Assembly (NCBI GenBank): GCA_019418235.1
Contig: DYCH01000021.1
Coordinates: 1 to 36,296 of the forward strand
Source: Sutterella sp.
Lineage (GTDB): Bacteria; Pseudomonadota; Gammaproteobacteria; Burkholderiales; Burkholderiaceae_F
DNA length: 36,296 nucleotides
Direction of reading: 5' to 3'
The translations under genes were made by a program, and so were the position numbers. Below the pieces are notes generated by a model that was not told the origin of the DNA, searched no databases, and worked only from the letters and a program-made list of their open reading frames with translations. The stretch's first letter is position 1. Each line of letters starts with the position of its first letter. This document shows, piece after piece, positions 1 through 7,571 of this stretch.

Positions 1-53
1 AAAAAAGGAGTGTCACTAAAATTCAGTTTAAAACTGACTTTTGCAACACCCCC
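1..53 (-). terminator. Probable intrinsic terminator of the mscS-like gene
   Basis: Read on the minus strand, GGGGTGT (52 to 46) can pair with ACACTCC (13 to 7) with one G-U wobble. It encloses an inner palindrome at 24-36 (CAGTTT/AAACTG) and is followed by a run of six T (6 to 1). The stop codon of the mscS-like gene is about 27 bases upstream. The long interior makes this a less standard terminator, so the call is moderate. Confidence 0.45.
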
Positions 54-79
54 TTGGTGTCAGATGACCGTCGAATGAA

Positions 80-1459
80 TTAAGACGCTTGGGTCTTTGT
101 ATCGTTTTCTGCGTGCTTGACGTTTAATTCGCCCGTCAAACGCAAATCGCGAATTTGGTACGGAATGGAGATATTGGCCTCTGCAAAACGGATGAGGATT
201 TGTCTCATGATGTTAGATTTCAACAAACCGGTTCCGTTATCAGGATCTTCAACCCAGAAGTTCACACGCAAATCAATGCCGTCAGCACCGAAATTGGTCA
301 CAATGGCGCTAGGTGTACGAGTGGCGACCAAACGGGGTTGAGAGCTGACAATATCCACCATAATGGCCAAGGCTTTTTCAACGTCGGCACTGTAATCAAT
401 ACTGACATCGACAGAGGTCACTAACGAGCGTTCCGTGCGAGAGAAGTTCTTAACCTTTTCGCTCACGAAACTTTCATTCGGGATGATCATTTCTTCGCCA
501 CGCAAGTTGCGAACAACGGAGTAGCGGGTGTTAATTTGCGTCACTTTGCCGCTAAAGCCGTTCACCTCGATCATGTCACCGATATTAATGGAGCGGTCGA
601 ATAAAATAATGAAACCTGAAACGTAATTGGACGCAATCTTTTGTAAACCAAAGCCCAAACCGACACCGACAGCACCACCGAAGATGGAAAGGATGGTTAA
701 GTCAATTCCGGCGGAAGACAAGGACATTAAGATCGCAAGGGTAAAAAGAGCAACGCGTAAGATTCTTGCCAAAACAATTTTGAGATTGTCATTAATATCT
801 TTTGACTGATAAATGCTAATTTCTAATTGCTTGCTTAACCAGTTGGCGATAGCTACCGCCAACATCACTGTTAAAACACCAACCAACAGCGTCCAAAGAG
901 TGAGTTTGCCGCCACCGATGGGCAAAGCAATACTTTGCATTTGTTCCACGATGGGAGAGAGGATGCCAAAAAAGTGTAAGACGGCCAAGCTCCAGAACGT
1001 GGTGTAGATAAAGCGCTTAACTTTAGGTGGCATGCGGCCATCAAAGAGAATGACCAAAAATTCAACGGCAACGACAAAAATGGCCCATGCGTACAAGAGT
1101 CGGTAGGCAAGAATCAGTGCATAGAGTTTGGCATTGGGATCCAACAATCCCAATTCTTTCACGACATACGAGATGATGAAAAGAACAAGGCCACTAAACA
1201 CAGAGAAGGTAACTCGTTGCGCCAGAGTCAACAGAAAATGGACGCAACGATGGGTAATCGCAGGACTTTTCCAACGAATGTTAATAATTTTTAAAGTCGT
1301 ATTAATGCGACGAGCAAGAATCCAACCTAAAAAGACAGCAACGACAATAGAGGCCGCTTGAATCCAAAATGGCAGATTGGTTAGGCTGATTTGAGAAAGG
1401 GTTTGCTCAATCAGTGCATTGTGATCAGCAACGATCGCTTCAGGGTTTGGGGATTGCAT
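80..1459 (-). CDS. MscS-family mechanosensitive ion channel
   Basis: This encodes a 459-residue inner-membrane protein of the small-conductance mechanosensitive channel family, which opens under membrane tension to release solutes after osmotic downshock. Hydrophobic segments lie near residues 30-48, 72-100, 114-138, 153-168, 186-207 and 231-250. The last one, with the Gly/Ala-rich GGAVGVGLGFGLQ stretch near 260-273, is the pore-lining TM3 hallmark. The beta-domain motif follows (DRSINIGDMIEVNG, then IPNESF). It is longer than E. coli MscS (286 residues) because of extra N-terminal helices, as in YnaI/YbdG-type members. I chose the ATG at 1459. An in-frame TTG at 1471 lies at or before the expected transcript start from the promoter at 1476-1504. 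No clear ribosome binding site is visible. It is transcribed divergently from the acyl-CoA synthetase gene. Confidence 0.85.
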   Translation of the reverse strand: MQSPNPEAIVADHNALIEQTLSQISLTNLPFWIQAASIVVAVFLGWILARRINTTLKIINIRWKSPAITHRCVHFLLTLAQRVTFSVFSGLVLFIISYVVKELGLLDPNAKLYALILAYRLLYAWAIFVVAVEFLVILFDGRMPPKVKRFIYTTFWSLAVLHFFGILSPIVEQMQSIALPIGGGKLTLWTLLVGVLTVMLAVAIANWLSKQLEISIYQSKDINDNLKIVLARILRVALFTLAILMSLSSAGIDLTILSIFGGAVGVGLGFGLQKIASNYVSGFIILFDRSINIGDMIEVNGFSGKVTQINTRYSVVRNLRGEEMIIPNESFVSEKVKNFSRTERSLVTSVDVSIDYSADVEKALAIMVDIVSSQPRLVATRTPSAIVTNFGADGIDLRVNFWVEDPDNGTGLLKSNIMRQILIRFAEANISIPYQIRDLRLTGELNVKHAENDTKTQAS

Positions 1460-1475
1460 AAAGAAAATCAATCAG

Positions 1476-1504
1476 TTAATAGTAATTTTGCACATTGTAC
1501 TCAA
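1476..1504 (-). promoter_or_regulatory. Predicted sigma-70 promoter of the mscS-like gene
   Basis: On the minus strand, TTGAGT (1504-1499) and TATTAA (1481-1476) are separated by exactly 17 bases. The predicted start would lie about 10 bases before the ATG at 1459, giving a very short leader. Identified by eye only. Confidence 0.45.
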
Positions 1505-1645
1505 GCGAAAGGAAAGTGTGTGAAACAAGTAAATTTTGATGTTTGGAAAAGTTAAGAAACATCATCCGAAAGGACAAGCCAAAAACGCCTATTAACCTGT
1601 ATTATCAACACATAACTTTTCGACAACCGAATAGAGGTTTTGCCA

Positions 1646-3769
1646 ATGACTCAATTAGACAAGATCATGAAACCCCGTGCCATCGCTGTGGTGGGTGCTT
1701 CCACGAAACCCCACACGATTGGCTCAGACATCATGAAGCGCCTTCAAGAATATGGTTTTACGGGTGATATTTATCCGGTCAACCCCAAGGGTGGCATCAT
1801 CGAAGGTTTGCAAGCCTATCCGTCTGTATTGGATATTCCCGGTGAAGTCGATCTTGCGATCATCGTAGTAAACGCTAAATTTGTGTTGCAAACGATTGAT
1901 CAATGCCATGAAAAGGGCATTGGCGGTTTGTGCGTTATCTCAGCTGGCTTTAAAGAAACGGGCCACGAAGGGATGGAGCTTGAACAAGCCTTATTAAAGA
2001 AGGTGCGCGAATACGGCATGCGTTGTGTCGGACCGAACTGCTTGGGTGTTGTTAATACTCATCCTTCTGTTCGTATGGATGGTTGCTTTGCCGAAAGCTT
2101 GCCTCAACGTGGTGACATCGGTTTTGTTTCTCAGTCCGGCGCATTGGGCGGTGGCATCCTCAATATTTTGAAGGATCTTAATCTCGGTTTTGCTCAATTT
2201 ATCTCCATTGGTAATCAAGCGGATGTCAACGCTGAAACGGCCATGGAATATTGGGAAAACGATGAAGACGTGAAGCAAATTTTGCTTTACATGGAATCTA
2301 TCCAAAATCCCGCCAACTTCCGTCAATTGGCAACGCGAATTTCTAAGAAAAAACCGATTTTGGCATTAAAGGCCGGTCGTTCTGCAGCAGGCGCTTCAGC
2401 CGCCTCTTCTCATACAGGTTCTTTGGCCGGTGCCGATAAGGCGGCCAATGCTCTTTTGATGCAAGCCGGTGTCATTCGTGAATACTCGCTTGAGAATTTG
2501 TTTGCAACGGCTAAAGTGTTCTCTAACTGTCCGATCCCCAAGGGTGACCGCGTGGCCATTGTGACTAATTCTGGTGGCCCTGGCATCATGGCAACGGATG
2601 CAGTCTGTGAATATGGTATGCAAATGGCGCAATTAACGGAAGAAACAAAGGCGACTTTGCGTAGTTTCTTGCCGGCTGCCGCTTCTGTTAAAAATCCAGT
2701 GGACATGATTGCTTCTGCTCCGATTGAGCACTACAAAAAGACGCTTGAAACGGTCATTGCCGATGACAATGTTGACATGATTGTTGTCATTTATCTTCCG
2801 TTCTTGGGCTTGAAAGACATTGATGTTGCCAAGGCCGTAATGGAAATAAAAGCTGCCAATCCGCAAAAGCCGATTGTGGGCGTTTTCATGACAACGAGCA
2901 GTTTCTTTGAGCAATTGTCTGACATGGACGTTAATGTTCCGTTCTTTATGTATGCCGAACAAGCCGTCGATGGTTTAAACCGTTTGAACCAACAACGTCT
3001 TTGGACGCAAAAGCCCGATGGCGTAACGCCCGTTTACGATGTGGATAAGACATTGGCCAAGTCCATCATGCAAGCCGCTTTAGACGACGGTCGCGATCAA
3101 TTGACGACTCGCGAGAGCATGGATGTTCTTCAAGCTTACGGTATCCGCATCTGCCAATCCGGTTTTGCCAAGGATATTGAAGAAGCAGTGGCACTGGCCA
3201 ATCGCATCGGTTATCCCGTTGTGATGAAGATGACGAGTAAGACGACTTCCCACAAAACCGACGTCGGTGGCGTGCGTGTGAATATCCAAAGCGAAGAGGC
3301 TTTGCGTGCGGAGTATGCAGACTTAATTGAGAAGTTGCGTGAACGCAATCTCTTAGAAGGTCTTGAAGGCGTGATCATTCAAGAAATGGTCAAGGGCAAC
3401 CGTGAAATGGTTTGCGGTATTGCAACGGATCCGCAATTTGGCCCCATGATGATGTTCGGTCTTGGTGGTGTCTTTATCGAAGTGATGAAGGACGTGACAT
3501 TCCGCATGGCTCCGCTTACGGATCAAGATGCCATGGACATGATCACGGGCGTCAAGGCTTACGGTCTTTTACAGGGTGCTCGTGGTACGACCCCTGCACA
3601 GATGCCGCAATTACAAGAGTGCCTCTTGCGCCTGTCTCAATTGGTCGGCGACTTCCCCGCCATTGAAGAACTTGATATCAATCCGTTGATTATCAGTGAA
3701 AAAAATGGTGAAGGCATTGCCGTTGACGGTCGTATCAAACTTAATATCGAAAAAGCAAATCATCTGTAA
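1646..3769 (+). CDS. Acetate/acyl-CoA ligase (ADP-forming), fused alpha-beta chain
   Basis: This is a 707-residue NDP-forming acyl-CoA synthetase. The family interconverts acyl-CoA + ADP + Pi with acid + CoA + ATP, either for substrate-level ATP formation or for acid activation. The N-terminal CoA-binding Rossmann domain opens with IAVVGAS. The succinyl-CoA-ligase-like flavodoxin domain carries SHTGSLAG with His256, matching the phosphohistidine of archaeal ACD alpha subunits. The C-terminal ATP-grasp domain (about 480-700) contains KMTSKTTSHKTDVGGV and GLGGVFIEVMKD. No GNAT acetyltransferase domain follows, so it is not the roughly 890-residue Pat/YfiQ lysine acetyltransferase. I chose ATG 1646 because AGAGG at 1634-1638 is well spaced for it and too close for the in-frame TTG at 1640. 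It stands alone, with its own terminator. Confidence 0.85.
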   Translation: MTQLDKIMKPRAIAVVGASTKPHTIGSDIMKRLQEYGFTGDIYPVNPKGGIIEGLQAYPSVLDIPGEVDLAIIVVNAKFVLQTIDQCHEKGIGGLCVISAGFKETGHEGMELEQALLKKVREYGMRCVGPNCLGVVNTHPSVRMDGCFAESLPQRGDIGFVSQSGALGGGILNILKDLNLGFAQFISIGNQADVNAETAMEYWENDEDVKQILLYMESIQNPANFRQLATRISKKKPILALKAGRSAAGASAASSHTGSLAGADKAANALLMQAGVIREYSLENLFATAKVFSNCPIPKGDRVAIVTNSGGPGIMATDAVCEYGMQMAQLTEETKATLRSFLPAAASVKNPVDMIASAPIEHYKKTLETVIADDNVDMIVVIYLPFLGLKDIDVAKAVMEIKAANPQKPIVGVFMTTSSFFEQLSDMDVNVPFFMYAEQAVDGLNRLNQQRLWTQKPDGVTPVYDVDKTLAKSIMQAALDDGRDQLTTRESMDVLQAYGIRICQSGFAKDIEEAVALANRIGYPVVMKMTSKTTSHKTDVGGVRVNIQSEEALRAEYADLIEKLRERNLLEGLEGVIIQEMVKGNREMVCGIATDPQFGPMMMFGLGGVFIEVMKDVTFRMAPLTDQDAMDMITGVKAYGLLQGARGTTPAQMPQLQECLLRLSQLVGDFPAIEELDINPLIISEKNGEGIAVDGRIKLNIEKANHL

Positions 3770-3796
3770 TTTGTATTGATATTAACTTTTCATTGG

Positions 3797-3829
3797 GAGG
3801 TGGGTTTTCGAACCCGCCTCTTTTCTTTT
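3797..3829 (+). terminator. Intrinsic terminator after the acyl-CoA ligase gene
   Basis: A 10-bp stem GAGGTGGGTT/AACCCGCCTC (one G-U pair) closes a TTCG tetraloop and is followed by TTTTCTTTT. It lies 27 bases after the stop codon and separates this gene from the dcw cluster. Confidence 0.85.
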
Positions 3830-3891
3830 GCACAAAAAATAAGCAAAACAAATTGAATTACAAAAAAACTTCCGAAATTTAGCAACTTGCC

Positions 3892-3918
3892 TTGACTAAC
3901 AAGCACTTGCAATATAAA
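3892..3918 (+). promoter_or_regulatory. Predicted mraZ (dcw cluster) promoter
   Basis: TTGACT at 3892-3897 serves as the -35 element. TATAAA at 3913-3918 (15-base spacer) or TAAATT at 3915-3920 (17-base spacer) serves as the -10. It lies just upstream of the MraZ repeats, the same arrangement as the E. coli mra promoter. Confidence 0.5.
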
Positions 3919-3934
3919 TTGAGGTGTAAGAAAG

Positions 3935-3959
3935 TGGGAAAAAGTGGGAGTAGGTGCCT
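3935..3959 (+). promoter_or_regulatory. MraZ operator: TGGGA repeats at 10-bp period
   Basis: TGGGA at 3935-3939 and 3945-3949 and a degenerate TGCCT at 3955-3959 are spaced exactly 10 bp apart, with 5-base spacers. E. coli MraZ binds TGGGN repeats separated by 5 bases just downstream of its own promoter. The position here, between the predicted promoter and mraZ, fits autoregulation. The third repeat is weak. Confidence 0.65.
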
Positions 3960-3974
3960 CAAGGTGGATTGAGG

Positions 3975-4011
3975 CTCCCGATTTTCTGCACCAGAAGGGG
4001 AAGTTTTTTTT
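3975..4011 (+). promoter_or_regulatory. Hairpin plus T8 in the mraZ leader (attenuator-like)
   Basis: An imperfect hairpin (CTCCC...TTCT pairing with AGAA...GGGG, about 3975-4000) is followed by eight consecutive T at 4004-4011, only a few bases before the mraZ ribosome binding site. A second short hairpin, CCTCAA/TTGAGG, lies at 3957-3974. The order resembles an attenuator, but the stem is imperfect and the function is inferred. Confidence 0.3.
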
Positions 4012-4023
4012 CGGGTGAGCCTT

Positions 4024-4452
4024 ATGTTTCAAGGAACGTCGCTCTTAGTCTTGGATGTCAAAGGACGTCTCTCGTTGCCTGCGCGGCATCGCGAGAGCCT
4101 TTTGTCGTCTTGCGATGGCGAAGTTACTTTAACGTGCCACCCTGACGGCTGTGTATTGCTGTACCCCCAACCTCAGTGGAAAGAGTTAAGTGAAAAGTTG
4201 ATGCAACTGCCCTATGCGTTGCGAGCCTTCCAGCGTCGACTTTTAGGTTGTGCCGTGACGGTTAAGGTTGATGCTGCTGGTCGTCTTTTGATTCCCAGTG
4301 AACTGCGAACCCTTTGCGGTTTGAATCGAGAAGTGACCTTTGTTGGCGTTGGTAATCACTTTGAACTTTGGGATCAAGGCCATTATTCCGAGTACATGGA
4401 TCGTGAAATGGCTAAGGGCTTACCGCCTGAATTAGAGTCATTTGTTTTGTAA
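4024..4452 (+). CDS. mraZ: Transcriptional regulator MraZ
   Basis: This is a 142-residue double-AbrB-fold DNA-binding protein that represses the mra/dcw promoter. Both repeats carry the family signature: DVKGRLSLPARH near residues 12-23 and VDAAGRLLIPSELR in the second half, then the typical FELWD near the C-terminus. The chosen start gives the conserved MFxG N-terminus. GGTGA at 4014-4018 sits 5 bases before this ATG, which argues against the in-frame GTG at 4015. It is the first gene of the dcw cluster, 13 bases upstream of rsmH, and its likely operator is at 3935-3959. Confidence 0.95.
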   Translation: MFQGTSLLVLDVKGRLSLPARHRESLLSSCDGEVTLTCHPDGCVLLYPQPQWKELSEKLMQLPYALRAFQRRLLGCAVTVKVDAAGRLLIPSELRTLCGLNREVTFVGVGNHFELWDQGHYSEYMDREMAKGLPPELESFVL

Positions 4453-4465
4453 GGAGAGGACGGAA

Positions 4466-5419
4466 ATGAATAAGCCCTTCGTTCACCTCTCCGTTATGCG
4501 AGAGGAAGCACCTCGAGAATTGGTGCACGACGCTGATGGTATTTATGTAGACGCGACTTTTGGTCGTGGCGGTCACTCTCGTCTTATTCTTGAATCTTTA
4601 AGTCTCAAGGGTCGTTTGATTGCGTTCGATCGAGATCCGGAAGCTATTGCTGCAGCCGCAGAAATTAAAGACGAACGTTTTACGATCATTCATGCACCGT
4701 TTTCTCAATTAAAAGAGAAGCTCTTGGCTTTAGGCGTGACCGAAGTTGACGGTGTTTTCATGGACATTGGAGTCTCAAGTCCTCAAATTGACGATGCCTC
4801 TCGCGGTTTTTCTTTCCGCATGGATGGGCCGCTTGATATGCGGATGGACACGACGACGGGGATGACGGCTGCTCAGTGGCTCGCTAGCGCTCAAGAACGT
4901 GAAATTGCCAATGTTATTTCTGATTTGGGCGAGGAGCGTTTTGCCCGAAAGATTGCCAAAACGATCTGCCAAACACGTGACGAAACTCCGTTAACGACGA
5001 CACAACAGCTAGCCAAGTTGGTTGCCGGCGTTGTTCCTATGAATAAAAAGGATCCGACGCAAAATCCCGCCACGCGTACTTTCCAGGCGATTCGTATTCA
5101 CATTAATAGTGAATTGGACGAATTAACACATGCACTCAATGGTGCAATGGATGTAGTCAAAGATGGCGGGCGAATTGCTGTTATTACTTTCCACTCGTTG
5201 GAAGACCGTATTGTTAAACGCTTCTTTGACAAAGCTGCGCATCCCGAACGTGATATCGATCCTCGTTTACCGCTTCGACCGGATCAGTTACCGCAACCGC
5301 TTTTGCGTGATGTTCGCCGAATTTTGCCTAGCAAAGAAGAATGTGCTGAAAATCCTCGAGCTCGTAGCTCTATTTTGAGAGTAGCGACCCGTTCTCGTGT
5401 GGAGGATGGGGTATGCTGA
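4466..5419 (+). CDS. rsmH: 16S rRNA m4C1402 methyltransferase RsmH
   Basis: This is a 317-residue cytosolic SAM-dependent enzyme that N4-methylates C1402 of 16S rRNA in the P site. It has the SAM-binding motif DATFGRGGHS, the acidic DRDPEA strand end, the family block MDIGVSSPQIDDASRGFSF, and the C-terminal FHSLEDRIVKRFF. Its length equals that of the E. coli enzyme (313). The strong AGGAGAGG at 4452-4459 is 6 bases before ATG 4466, so the upstream in-frame TTG at 4442 inside mraZ is rejected. Its stop codon overlaps the ftsL start by 7 bases, so the two are translationally coupled. Confidence 0.96.
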   Translation: MNKPFVHLSVMREEAPRELVHDADGIYVDATFGRGGHSRLILESLSLKGRLIAFDRDPEAIAAAAEIKDERFTIIHAPFSQLKEKLLALGVTEVDGVFMDIGVSSPQIDDASRGFSFRMDGPLDMRMDTTTGMTAAQWLASAQEREIANVISDLGEERFARKIAKTICQTRDETPLTTTQQLAKLVAGVVPMNKKDPTQNPATRTFQAIRIHINSELDELTHALNGAMDVVKDGGRIAVITFHSLEDRIVKRFFDKAAHPERDIDPRLPLRPDQLPQPLLRDVRRILPSKEECAENPRARSSILRVATRSRVEDGVC

Positions 5420-5763
5420 AATATCTCAATTTGATGTTTATTCGTAAGCACTTTTTGATGATCGGCATTGGCTTGCTTACCGTTTCATTGGTGACTGAAG
5501 CCGTGTTGATTGTGAACTCGCAGTACCGAGTACGCGAGTTGACGATCACCATTGAACAAGAGCAAGAGTATGGTCGCCGTCTGCAAGACGAATCTAAAGA
5601 GTTACGAATTGAATTAGCTAAGGCAACGTTGCCTGCTTATATTGCTGAAACCGCAACAGAGATGGGACTTGAGGCCGCGCGTAATGAAAATACCGTCATC
5701 CTGCAGCCCAAACCGGTGCCGCACTTCGTAACACGCAAGCGTCAAGGGGAGGGCTCGAAATGA
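5413..5763 (+). CDS. ftsL: Cell division protein FtsL
   Basis: This is a 116-residue bitopic membrane protein of the FtsQLB divisome subcomplex that helps activate FtsW/FtsI. There is a short cytoplasmic N-terminus, one hydrophobic segment at about residues 14-33, then a periplasmic coiled-coil region rich in E/Q/L heptads at about 38-80. FtsL sequences are poorly conserved, so the call rests on size, topology and position between rsmH and ftsI. GGAGG at 5402-5406 precedes the ATG. It overlaps rsmH by 7 bases and ftsI by 4. Confidence 0.9.
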   Translation: MLKYLNLMFIRKHFLMIGIGLLTVSLVTEAVLIVNSQYRVRELTITIEQEQEYGRRLQDESKELRIELAKATLPAYIAETATEMGLEAARNENTVILQPKPVPHFVTRKRQGEGSK

Positions 5764-7571
5764 GAAACACTCCCTTGTTTGAACAATTAAAAGAGGCGGT
5801 TAAGCAAAAGGCTTCGTCTTTTTGGAACGAAGACCGCTCGCCTAAGCGTCAAAAGCGCGCAGCTGAACGTGAAAAAGACTGGCGTACAACAGAAATTTCT
5901 CAAAAGCGCTCTCACTTCCTTTTGTTTGCATTAGTATCGGTTTTCTCGATTTGCTTCCTTCGAGCGGTCTACCTGCAATGCTTCAATACGGAATTTTTGC
6001 AACGTCAAGGGGAATTTCGTTACGCAAAAACGCTCGATATTACAGCTGGTCGAGGGCAAATCTTTGACCGCAACGGTGTTGTTTTGGCGGCCTCTTTGCC
6101 TGCTCGTTCGATTTGGGCAACGACCAATTTGGTTGAAATTACTCCCAATGAGATTGCACAACTGAGTCAATTACTCGGTGTTTCTAAAAACACTTTACAA
6201 AAGCGTTTGGCACGACCCAATGCTTGGGTGAACATTGCACGCCAAGTGGACATGGAAACGGTTCGCAAGGTGCAAGCGATGCAAATCTCTGGTCTGACCT
6301 ATACACCTGATGTTAAGCGTCAGTACCCCGGTGGCGAGCTCTCTGCTCACATTGTCGGCTTTAACAATCGAGAAAATCACGGACAAGAAGGTATTGAGTT
6401 AGCAAACGATAAGACGTTAACCGGTCAAAATGGGCAACGTCGTGTGATTCGTGACCGTTTGGGGCACGTGATCGAAGAAGTTTGGGCTCAAGAGCCGGTG
6501 CCCGGTAAAGATTTGCATCTTTCGATTGACTCTCGTATTCAATTTATTGCCTATAGTGCCGTTAAGCGCGCAGTGGAAAAACACAGTGCCAAGGCCGGGG
6601 CTGCCGTGGTCGCTGACTCGATTACGGGTGAAATCTTGGCGCTTGCCAGTTGGCCTGCTTTTGATCCCAACGACAGAAGTACGTTTGCTTGGGATCGGAT
6701 CCGTAATCGTGTTGTGACTGATACGTTTGAGCCGGGGTCCACCGTTAAACCCTTCTCAATTGCCAAGGCTATCGATTTGGGTATTGTTCGTCCGGACAGT
6801 TTGATTCAGACCGCACCGGGTCAGATTGTTGTGGCTGACCGGAAAATTAGTGATAGCAAAGACTTTGGCCTTTTGACGGTTTCGCAGGTGATTGCTAAGT
6901 CCTCGAACGTTGGCACGGTGAAGATTTCTTTGCAAATTCCCCCTCAAGTGCTTTGGGATACGTACACGCGTTTAGGCTTTGGTCAAGCGCCGCAAGTCGG
7001 TTTCCCCGGTGTTGTGGCCGGACGTTTACGTCCTGCGAAGACTTGGGGACCGGTGGAACAAGCAACGGTTTCTTACGGCTACGGTTTGTCAACCTCTTTG
7101 ATGCAGTTGGCGCAAGCCTATACTGTTTTTGCCCGCAACGGTGATGTGATTCCGTTGACCTTAATGAAGCGAGATCATGCGGCCGCTGGTGAGCAAATTT
7201 ATCGACCGGAAACGGCACGACAAATGCGAGCCATGATGATGACAACTGTGCACCGCGGTGGGACAGCTTCTCGCTTGAAAGTGACGGGTTATACGGTAGC
7301 CGGCAAGACGGGGACAGTTTATAAAGTTAAAAACGGTGAGTATGTCCGCGACTATGTGGCTTCTTTCGTTGGTTTGGCCCCTGCTACCCAACCGCGTTTG
7401 GTGGTGGCAGTGATGATTGATGAACCGAAGGATGCTGGTCACGTCGGTGGCGTGGTGGCCGCTCCCGTGTTTGGGGAAATTGTTGAGTCTGCACTGCAGA
7501 CAATGCTCGTTAATCCTGATGATCCTATGATGATTGCCGGCCGAGGTGTGTTGGCTAAGAGTGCACAATGA
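5760..7571 (+). CDS. ftsI: Septal peptidoglycan transpeptidase FtsI (PBP3)
   Basis: This is a 603-residue class B penicillin-binding protein that crosslinks septal peptidoglycan with FtsW. A basic cytoplasmic tail is followed by one transmembrane anchor at about 50-70. The dimerisation/pedestal region contains the block AGRGQIFDRNGVVLA. The transpeptidase domain has the SxxK active site GSTVK (catalytic Ser near residue 327), SSN near 381-383 and KTGT at 516-519. The C-terminus has no PASTA domains. It is linked to ftsL by an ATGA overlap, with GGGGAGGG upstream, and to murEF by another ATGA. Length is close to the E. coli protein (588). Confidence 0.96.
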   Translation: MRNTPLFEQLKEAVKQKASSFWNEDRSPKRQKRAAEREKDWRTTEISQKRSHFLLFALVSVFSICFLRAVYLQCFNTEFLQRQGEFRYAKTLDITAGRGQIFDRNGVVLAASLPARSIWATTNLVEITPNEIAQLSQLLGVSKNTLQKRLARPNAWVNIARQVDMETVRKVQAMQISGLTYTPDVKRQYPGGELSAHIVGFNNRENHGQEGIELANDKTLTGQNGQRRVIRDRLGHVIEEVWAQEPVPGKDLHLSIDSRIQFIAYSAVKRAVEKHSAKAGAAVVADSITGEILALASWPAFDPNDRSTFAWDRIRNRVVTDTFEPGSTVKPFSIAKAIDLGIVRPDSLIQTAPGQIVVADRKISDSKDFGLLTVSQVIAKSSNVGTVKISLQIPPQVLWDTYTRLGFGQAPQVGFPGVVAGRLRPAKTWGPVEQATVSYGYGLSTSLMQLAQAYTVFARNGDVIPLTLMKRDHAAAGEQIYRPETARQMRAMMMTTVHRGGTASRLKVTGYTVAGKTGTVYKVKNGEYVRDYVASFVGLAPATQPRLVVAVMIDEPKDAGHVGGVVAAPVFGEIVESALQTMLVNPDDPMMIAGRGVLAKSAQ

